Assembly: GCF_042100115.1 (NCBI RefSeq) | Contig: NC_091281.1 | Span: forward strand, 1,550,001 to 1,614,000 | Direction of reading: 5' to 3' | Length of the DNA stretch: 64,000 nt | Origin: Alternaria dauci | Taxonomy: Eukaryota; Ascomycota; Dothideomycetes; Pleosporales; Pleosporaceae | Shown here: piece after piece, positions 56,503-64,000 of the stretch | How positions within the stretch are numbered: position 1 is the stretch's first letter | Layout: every line of letters begins with the position of its first letter | Made by a program: the position numbers and the translations under genes | The notes under the pieces: generated by a model | Seen by the model: only the letters and a program-made list of their open reading frames with translations | Told to the model about the DNA's origin: nothing | The model's database searches: none

Positions 56503-57596
56503 CTACTTCCCATCGTACCCTTTGACCCTCGTCTCCCCACTCCCATCAACCCTCCCACTGGCAACGCCCAAACTCCTCTGAAACGCACCCGTAATCCCAA
56601 TCTGGTCGGTCAGTATACTAACCATATCAAATCCCCTCTCCGCATACCTCCTCGCATCCTCCCCGGAGTTACAGTACATGGCCACTTTCTTCCCCTCGGC
56701 ATGCGCTGCCTCTTTAATGCTCTCAATCGCCTCCTCCAACTCCTTGTCCATTGTCGCAGTCAGGATAGGATGCCCAATATTATTACCGAGATCAAACGGC
56801 CCAATCAGCAAACAGTCCACGCCGGGCAAAGCGGCAATCTCGCGGCAAAAAGCAAGTGCAGATGCGGTTTCTATTTGCACAATGGTGAGGAGTGTAGCAT
56901 TTGCGTGTTGGAGGTAGTACGTCAGCGGTTCATTCGAGAAACATTGCGTAGGGAGCGGGGAGCCGAAACCGCGGGTTCCTTGTGGCGGGAATTTGGCGGA
57001 AGAGACGAGTTTCTTGGCGTCGTCGACTGTGTAGATCAAGGGCACTATGATGCCGTGGGCGCCGCTGTCAAGAGCGCCTGTGGTAATCGTCAGTCCGTCA
57101 CGTGAAGATGCGTGAGGGGTGGTTGACGTGTGTGTAGGCACGGAAATTACGTACGCTTTACCATCCACGGTTCGTTGGCTGCGATGCGAACAAGAGGACT
57201 TACGCCTGCGTGTGCTATGGCGGTGACGGCTTCGTGCATCTCGCTGTCGTTGATATTGCCGTGCTCTGTGTCGACACATATCCAGTCTACGCCTGAACGG
57301 GCGATGGCCCGAGCATGATTTGTGCCTGGTAGCATCTGGAACGGTGTTAAACTCTTTACATCAAGTTTTGTATCATCATTGAGAGGGCTTACCTGCCATC
57401 CTCCGAATGTCGGTCCGCCTTTCTGGAAGGCCTTGTATACCCGGCTTGCTTCTTGGAGGGTGTTCATGTTTCGCGGGCGGAAAGGTGATTGGTTGTTGTG
57501 AAATGGAGTGATTTCAGGACGTTTGAGGAGTGATTGAGACGGTGGCTTGAGTGACTTTGACAGAGTGGCTCTTCGTAGGGCGTGCGATACCGTCAT
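56503..57596 (-). CDS. HpcH/HpaI family aldolase
   Basis: Three exons: 57393..57596, 57155..57335 and 56503..57077; 319 residues. Signatures in order: GGWQMLPGTNHARAIARSG, WICVDTEHG, PLVRIAANEPWMVKRALDSG, HGIIVPLIYTVDDA, GTRGFGSPLP, IVQIET (metal Glu) and LLIGPFDLGNNIG (metal Asp). Family knowledge: class II pyruvate aldolases cleaving 4-hydroxy-2-oxo acids such as HKHD; fungal members are mostly uncharacterised. The first ATG gives a ~43-residue basic leader (SHALRRATLSKSLKPPSQSLL) like a mitochondrial presequence; an ATG at 57467 would give a cytosolic form. The 57-nt first intron is a multiple of three with no stop, so retention would insert 19 residues. It is divergent from the Zn2Cys6 regulator. 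Confidence 0.92.
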
Positions 57597-57997
57597 GGCT
57601 TTTGCAGGGTCGAGAGGGGTATGGCCGTGTTGGAGACAACTACCCCACAATGAGACCCGCTAGGCTATGCGGGTTCACGGGGGCGGCATCATGCCTTCTT
57701 TGCTTTGGCACATCGCAGCCTTGAAAGATCGTTCGCCTAGAAGCCTTTTGCGATGAGAATCCATTCCTGTATTAACTGTGAAGCATGCTGTTGTGGGGTT
57801 TCATCCGTGCAAGGAAGGTCAAGGGCGCCGGGGGTCTTTGCGGCGAACACGACGCCCTGCTGGATTTGTGGAGCCTTTTATCTCCGTGTCATCAACACCA
57901 ACGCGCTGTGACCATCACAGAACTCACTTCCATCATATTCAGATATCTGACTGCCGCCAGATGACAGCGGTCGTCTGTCGTATCGTGTGCGGCTGCT
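57597..57997. promoter_or_regulatory. Shared promoter of the aldolase and the Zn2Cys6 regulator
   Basis: 401 bp between divergent start codons. This pairing is common for a fungal catabolic gene and its own regulator. No paired CGG motif could be picked with confidence. Confidence 0.45.
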
Positions 57998-59779
57998 ATG
58001 CTGTCGAATACTCTCGCGGGTGCGACCCAACATCCTCGGAGATACAATCCCAAAGTAAAGACCGGATGCAAGACGTGCAAGTAAGATGATGGATTCGCCA
58101 CTACACGACGATGACTTTGCCAACCAACGCCAGAAAACGACGCGTGAAATGTGACGAAAGCCGGCCCCATTGCCTAAAGTAAGCAGGCAAGCTCACCCAC
58201 ACGCAGGCTGGCAGACTGCCATGCTTACCTGAGTAGATGCACCAGTACTAGTCGCAAATGCGATGGATACAGCCAACTGAAGCACAGATACCAAACTCAG
58301 ATCATTAGCTATGCGCTGGATCCATTAAAAGTGCCCCAACACCCGGTTTCGGCATTCTCCGGCAATGTAAATGTACAGTATTTGGAGTTTTACTACTACC
58401 ACATCGGACCAATGCTATCCCGCAGGTTCGATGGCGACTTTTGGTGTGGCCTAGTCCTCCAAATGGCACGAGCGGAGCTCTCTGTCCGCAATGCCTTGAT
58501 AGCCCTGGCTCATCAGAATCAAACGCAACACGGTAGGCCAGGACACGCGCGTCATTATACATCAACGAAAGACGTAGAGAGCAGTCGCCAATTTGTGCTA
58601 CACTACAACAAAGCCATCAGATGTCTCGTAGCCCGCATGAACGAAGCATCGTACGCACCAGAAACGGGGTTGGTGACTTGTGTGCTCTTCGCCTGCATCG
58701 AGTTTCTACGAGCCGATAAGCAAAACGCCCTGCTGCATATGCGAAACGGGCTTTACATTGTCTCCGAGCTGCGGAGAAGACATGGTGTTGGCAACCTCTC
58801 TCGCGAGTCGCGTGCCGCAATGATGCACAATGGCATCAGTGGACCGTTGGAGATGATTGAGAAAACTCTTGTCCCAATCTTCACACAGGGCCTCATATCC
58901 GCGCTACTACACGGTGTAGATGTGGACATGGAATTCGCTTTCCTCGAGTCTACACTGCCGACGCACTTGCATCTGGAAACCTTTAACAATCTCCGCGAGG
59001 CACGCTTCGCGTACTGCGAGATGAGAGACGCATCGATTATTCTTGCGCGTGATTTCGCCATCAGGCTGTTCCAAGGCCTTGCACCATCGCCATCAGATGT
59101 AGAGCGTCAAACCCATGTTCTGGCTTGCCACCAGACGTGGTTGAGAGCTCTACTCGCCTTCGAAAAAAGCTCTACGCCTGTCTCTGAAGAAGACAGACTC
59201 GCGGTTAGTACGTTAAAAATCGGTTATTATACCACGTATACTGCTTCGGCGTGTGTGCACGATGCCAGTCAAATGTCGTTTGATGCGCATCTCGATAGTT
59301 TCAAGGCCGTCGTATACCACGCTGACGTGCTCATCAATAACACTACGAACGTTGCCGGCCGCTCTCAAGAGCACTCGAGGCCTTCCGGCGCCGCCGCCAA
59401 CTTCACATTCGACACGTGTCTCGTCCCGGCCTTGTACTACGTCGCTCTCCGCTGCCGCCACCCGTCCACCCGTCGCGCTGCTATTGCGCTTCTCTCTCGC
59501 GACCTTCCCCGTGAAGGCCTCTGGGATCCGGGTCTGTATCGCATAGTAGCCGAGCGCATCGTGGAGATTGAAGAGAAAGAAGTGGATGGAAGAGGTTGGC
59601 CGGTACAACGAACGAGGTTATGGAGTGCGAGTGCAACGGCCGACGTCAGTGAAGAGACTGGGCTCCGATTAGATTTTCTGTTTGCGAGAGACGTTGGGAA
59701 GGGGGCGGGGAAGACGTGGAGCGAAAAGAAGGTGCCTTCTGTAGCTGAGCTATACGTTGAGGTGTGCAGTACGACTTAG
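57998..59779 (+). CDS. Zn(II)2Cys6 transcription factor with fungal-specific regulatory domain
   Basis: Three exons: 57998..58080, 58134..58178 and 58237..59779; 556 residues. The zinc cluster is assembled only by splicing: KTGCKTCKKRRVKCDESRPH, then CLKCTSTSRKCDGY. This gives C-x2-C-x6-C-x5-C-x2-C-x6-C at about residues 23-50. A ~500-residue helical domain of the fungal-TF (DUF3468-like) type follows, with the usual FYYYHIGPMLSRRFDGDFW start and CVLFACIEFLRADKQNALLHMRNG. No classic leucine-zipper dimer region separates the two. Family knowledge: such proteins regulate catabolic or secondary-metabolism genes by binding CGG-containing sites in the nucleus. Its neighbour makes the aldolase a likely target; this is inference. 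Confidence 0.92.
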
Positions 59780-60085
59780 ACGCTTGGTAGCAATGCCGAA
59801 TATCTGTGCATGACGCATACAGAGCATCAACAGACCTGGTATACTGGAAGTAACAATCTCAATCTCAATCGCTCATAGACGGACGCGTTCTCTCCGTGCC
59901 AGCACTGTCTACAATTATATGGATATTCGCTGCCTCCCACAACCTCCCACAATCGTCTCCATCAAGAACGCCAAGTGACTCCAGATACGGCCAAACCCCA
60001 CTGCCTGGTCTTTATACCAGCCGCGGCGATGCTGTTAGTACAATCAAGAAGAACAAGAAGAGGAACAACAAGTAGAAGAGTAATG
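59780..60085. other. Convergent 3' UTR region, Zn2Cys6 regulator and HIR1
   Basis: About 300 bp between convergent stop codons. Nothing else seen. Confidence 0.5.
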
Positions 60086-63000
60086 TTACATATCCGTAAT
60101 CATAGCCTGATCGTCGCCACGCTGACCCTCGGTCACGATACCAAGCAGACGCGCATACGGCACTGTGATACGCTGGAGGTCGCGATGTTTCCCTGCATAC
60201 CACGTTAGCAACCAAGCCCCATAACATCATCCAAGACAACATTAGCAAGAAAAGAAACTTACCAAGAATCAACACAGCCTCCTTGAGCAACTCCTCCCTC
60301 TTCCACCCACAAATCTCCTCCGGCTCCTTCACCGCGCCGTCCTCCTCTTCCTCATCATTATTTCCCTCCTCATCCTCAGCAACAAGACTACCCGTGAGGC
60401 TCCGCAACAACTCTTCAATCTTACCCTTGAGGCCCTCCGCCCCAAGCCGCTTAACGTACATGGTCAGATAAATCTTAAACTCCTCTCTCGCACCCAGAGT
60501 CCGCGCAGCCGCAACCCTGTTCTCGAGATGCGCGACCGACGCCGAGCTCTCAAACGTCTCGTAGCCCTCTGCCGAAACGAGAATCTTGATGAGGCGCTGG
60601 AGGTGGAAGGCGCGGCCCTGGAGTAGAGATTGGTTCGTCGTGTTGCGCTCGAGTGCGGGGATAATGCCCGCTGAGATGTTCTCGAGAGAGACCTGGTCGT
60701 CCTTTTCTTTCTGTGTGCTCTTGTCCTTGGAGGAGCGGATGTTGCCGACGGAGGAGTCGGTCGAATTCCAGTATTGACTTGTTACGCCCCACCAGGGTTC
60801 TGAGAGGCGTTGCCAAATGTACATGTCCGGGTTGTATGCGTAGCCTTCGCCGTTGGACATGGCTACTGTGATGCGGCCTGCGGAATTTAGGCGTGCGAAG
60901 ACGATGCCAGGAGAGCGCGTGAGGTGGGGGCCTTGGGCGTAGGCTGCGATGTCGAGGATGGGGGCGAGGGAGATGGGTGGGTGTGGCGCGGACATTGTTT
61001 TCAGGTTCCAGATGTAGACCATGCCGACCGCTGTTATGCACATTAGCCACCAGCCTCGGCAGTCCATGATTACGGGTTGTGCTTCTAGGACCATGGCGTT
61101 GAGGGTTCGGCGACCAGCGGGCGTCCACGCGTATACTGAGCCGTCTTCGCATGCTGCTGCGAAGAGGTTCGTGTTGCCCGTGACTAGGAGTACGGCTTTT
61201 GGCAGGAAATCCTGCCAGAGTGACTGTCCCTTGCTGGTGCACGTCAGTCTTGTTGGATCGTGGTCCTGTGGACGGCCCGTCCGTGATGGTCCGCTCGCGT
61301 TGCGCGCTTCTAGAATGACAGTATCTGGTATTTCTGCCTTTCCTGTGTTGGCATCAACGCCGCTCTGCAGTGGCTCGCTGCCGTCCATAGTTCGCACAAT
61401 GACACTCCTGACTTTTGGCACGGCCAATCGTACCTGAGCAAGGGCCATGTGAGGATTGACAATGGCCGGCCTGAGGACTGAAGGAGGCTCTATCAGTTCG
61501 TTCGTCTTTGACGGTGCAGCAGCTGGAGGAATCAGACCCTTCTCGCTGTTGAGTACGATTGCTGCACCTCCAGGTTTGACTGAACCAGCCAATCTCCGCT
61601 CCACTTGTCTGTCTTCATCGCCTTCGATTTCAGCAAACTTCCTCTTGTTTCCAATCAACATGGTTGCAAGTCCGCCTTTTGGAAACCCGTCGTATGGCTT
61701 CGACAGATCGAGAATGTTGTGGGGATTATCATTCCGGCCGCCTGACGTGGCTGTTGCAGAGAGGAGCTGGGTCTGGGGCAAGGATGATTCGCCAACACCA
61801 GACGAAGATGACATGAGCATAGGTGCTATCCGCTTCTTGCCATCCTTATTAATAGTCACCCTTTGCTTGAGCTTCTCGACTCTTGCATCTGGAGCTGGCT
61901 CCGTAGGGGCCTGCGGTAGTGCAGCAGCGCTCGACCCATTTGTGAGGTTTGTCGTAGTGGCGCCGTTGGTTCCGTTGGGGATGGTTGGTGGTTGGACTGC
62001 ACCTCCGGCGTCGCCCATGAGTGCACCCATCCTGCCTTGAACGCCCTTTAGCTCTCCACTCTTGCTGCTCTCTTCCAAAAGTAGCGCGTCTGTACCCTCG
62101 ATGATGCCAACTCTTCTGCCAGCGCCAAACTTGGCAAGCGTCTTTTCGTTCTCCGCCAGCGTTGCCGGATAGCCTAGTTCTCCAGGCGCAAATACGAGTG
62201 TCAATATGCTGCCGTCTAAACTGGTAGCGTATAGCGTCTCTCCGTTTGGTGCCCACGATAAGTCAGAAATCGACTTCCCTGCCAGCTCTTGCGAGATCAT
62301 AAACGGCCTGGGAAAGCTTGTGTTCCATACACTCAAGCACTTGTCTTGTCCGGCGCAGGCGACAATCGTAACGGTCGGCTGGTTGATGGATCCGTCCTTT
62401 TCTGGTCGCGGTGGGTCCCGGTAAAACAATCGTGGCGAAAACGAGGTTACTTCAACAGGGCCTTCGTGGCCGACTAGACTGATATCTCCATCCCACGATC
62501 CACGTGCAAGAATAGCGACAGAGCTGACGGGCCCGTTTGTAGCGTTCGCAGCGGCAATGTGTGCGCCGTCGGGCGACCATGAGCAACGGCGGAAGTATGT
62601 AGTAAGCGGAGATGTCTGGAAGGGCGCGGTAATAGTATGGTCCAGGACGAAGTTGTTGACCTGGTCTTGCTGCGAGGCGTTTGGCGGCGGAGAGTTGAAT
62701 CGGTAGACCTTGATGGTGCGGTCGTCGCTAGCAGTGGCAAAGTATTTGTTGGCTGGATCAAATGTTATGCCCTTGACGTGACTCTGGTGGTTCGACAGTG
62801 TCTTCAACTTCTCGAAGGAGTGCCCAGACCAGACTACCACCTTCGAGTCCAACCCCACCGATACCAATATTGACGAGTCAAATGACCAGCCCAGATCCTG
62901 CACATCGTTTTCGTGTCCTATGAGGCGGCGAGTGACGCGCCAATTCTCGACGGGCGGGGGTTCGTTGGATCCTGCAACTCTATCAGCCCATGTTCACTAT

Positions 63001-63498
63001 GCGTGCCTTGCCTTTACCCACCAAATGTCGGACGCGTCGGGGCCGCATTCTTGTCGAGCATGTACACGCATACTATCTTGTCATCTGCGCCAGAAGCCAG
63101 GTATTTGCCGTTGGACGAGAAGCGGACCGCGTGGATGGTGCCCGAATGATGGCTCACAGCTGCGAGCTGCTTCGGTTTCGTATACGAGGGGTCGTTTGAA
63201 TTGAGAATAGCCTCGGTAGACCAGATGCGTACATAGCCATCTACAGATGATGAGTGTCAACAGTATTCTCGCGAGCAGCGCATCGCGCAGGGGAAACGCC
63301 AGGGTGGGTGGACGAACCTCCGGCGGCCGTGGCCAGGCGCGATCCATCAGGCGAAACGTGGCAGCTGTATACTTCAAAGTCCTTCTGTTCCCCTGTGGCA
63401 AATTTGTGTTAGCAACATTGCGACACACCAATAACACATGTGTGCGCGGAGATGCACGAACCCGGGTGTGTTAACCACTGTGGTTTAATGAGATGCAT
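60086..63498 (-). CDS. HIR1: Histone H3-H4 chaperone HIR1 (HIRA homolog)
   Basis: Five exons: 63462..63498, 63318..63392, 63022..63240, 60263..62971 and 60086..60192; 1,048 residues. The first ~400 residues are a WD40 propeller (HVSPDGSRLATAAGDGYVRIW, GKYLASGADDKIVCVY, VGLDSKVVVWS, VACAGQDKCLSVWN and others). The Asf1-binding B domain is visible as NKDGKKRIAPMLMS near 61805-61850. The C-terminal Hira domain starts at GNTNLFAAACEDGSVYAWTP and includes VGMVYIWNLK. The last exon supplies KHRDLQRITVPYARLLGIV. An acidic patch (EDEEGNNDEEEED) precedes it. Family knowledge: the HIR complex deposits H3-H4 outside S phase and represses histone genes. The 5' exons are small and separated by 50-77-nt introns. 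Confidence 0.96.
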
Positions 63499-64000
63499 GG
63501 TCGCGTAGATACCGCTAGCAGTTGAATCATGCTATTACGCGACCATGAAAGTAGGGTAGAAAAAGCTGGCGGAAGCAGTCGTGGGTGGGTAGTTGGGGCG
63601 CACGTTTTGGTGAATCGCGACAGTTGTCTGGTGTTGGCGACGCGATCTCGCGGTTGACGCTACTTGGCAGACGTTTGGGCAGGGGTTTAAGGTTTAGGTG
63701 CATGCGCCGATCAGAAGGTGGACGTTAAACGAGCCGCCCGAGGCTGTGGGGGGTCATGGATCAGAGTAGTTGGAGAATTGTATCATGCATTTGTGCTAAC
63801 ACCATGATTCGGTCTTCTTTCGTCTCGCTTTCCCTGATTTTCTCGCAGACAGAAAATGCCAAGGTTCTTTTCCAAGCTGGTTGGTTATTCCGCTTCCCTA
63901 TTGGTTGCTTTTTACAAAGACACCCGCATCCGGAACTATTGTGGTATACTACTAAATGCGAAATGCTACTCAACGCGTCCTGCTCAGATTCATGGCCCAG
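63499..64000. other. HIR1 upstream region, to window edge
   Basis: About 500 bp, G/T-rich near the start, no supported gene. A short minus-strand open frame at 63761..63973 is not credible. Confidence 0.5.

Noticed and set aside
1..64000. Secondary-metabolite cluster, CRISPR array, or large cargo-carrying mobile element
   Set aside because: No PKS, NRPS or terpene genes, no spaced repeats and no tyrosine-recombinase captain gene were seen; the transporter and the regulator are about 34 kb apart and unlinked by context.
1..64000. tRNA or other small RNA genes
   Set aside because: No convincing cloverleaf with A and B boxes was recognised by eye in the intergenic stretches; a tRNAscan-SE and Infernal run would be needed to exclude them.

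Overview
The window is fungal nuclear DNA. Genes are close together on both strands, and most have short introns (about 46-116 nt, one of 205 nt) with GT..AG ends and CTRAC-like branch points. The ortholog set is typical of filamentous ascomycetes: an NRC-2-type kinase, DASH subunit Dad3, HIR1, LARP1, an Arp2/3 subunit and Zn2Cys6 regulators. A chromodomain Ty3/gypsy element inside AT-rich DNA, with stop codons of the type made by repeat-induced point mutation (RIP), fits Dothideomycetes, probably Pleosporales. The species cannot be fixed from the sequence alone.

Layout of positions 1-33400: AGC kinase NRC-2/Fpk1 (-); a long disordered protein whose first exon carries a Y-x4-L-L eIF4E-binding motif (-); MRE11 (-), divergent from the small mitochondrial ribosomal gene RSM19 (+), which has a 16-nt exon; TAF10 (-); an F-box protein (+); LARP1 (+); a conserved fungal protein with an organelle-like N-terminus (+); a monocarboxylate-type MFS transporter (+); and a single-exon 2,495-residue coiled-coil protein (+) with two sets of internal repeats.

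Positions 34044-42479 form an AT-rich block bounded by a 15-bp direct repeat. Within it lies a 7.06-kb Ty3/gypsy chromovirus on the minus strand, flanked by a TATAT target duplication. It has gag with two CCHC knuckles, a textbook -1 frameshift signal, and pol in the order protease, RT, RNase H, integrase, chromodomain. On the opposite strand near its 3' end is an ORF for a GAL4-type zinc cluster plus a helical region. All three frames are broken by stops that single C-to-T or G-to-A changes can explain.

Positions 43100-64000 return to gene-dense DNA: DAD3 (+); mitochondrial ribosomal protein bS5m (-), divergent from the tRNA uracil-5-methyltransferase TRM2 (+); ARP3 (-); a fungal taspase-like threonine protease (+); a poorly resolved hypothetical gene containing a 13-C run (-); a fungus-specific four-exon protein (+); an HpcH/HpaI aldolase (-) sharing a promoter with a Zn2Cys6 regulator (+); and the histone chaperone gene HIR1 (-).

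Most of the gene space is ordinary housekeeping: chromatin and transcription (TAF10, HIR1), mitochondrial translation (RSM19, bS5m, possibly TRM2), actin and kinetochore (ARP3, DAD3). The least ordinary content is the retroelement with its antisense zinc-cluster ORF and frameshift signal, the candidate eIF4E-binding protein, and the repeat architecture of the 2,495-residue protein. Exon boundaries were placed by eye from splice sites and reading frame and have not been checked against transcripts.
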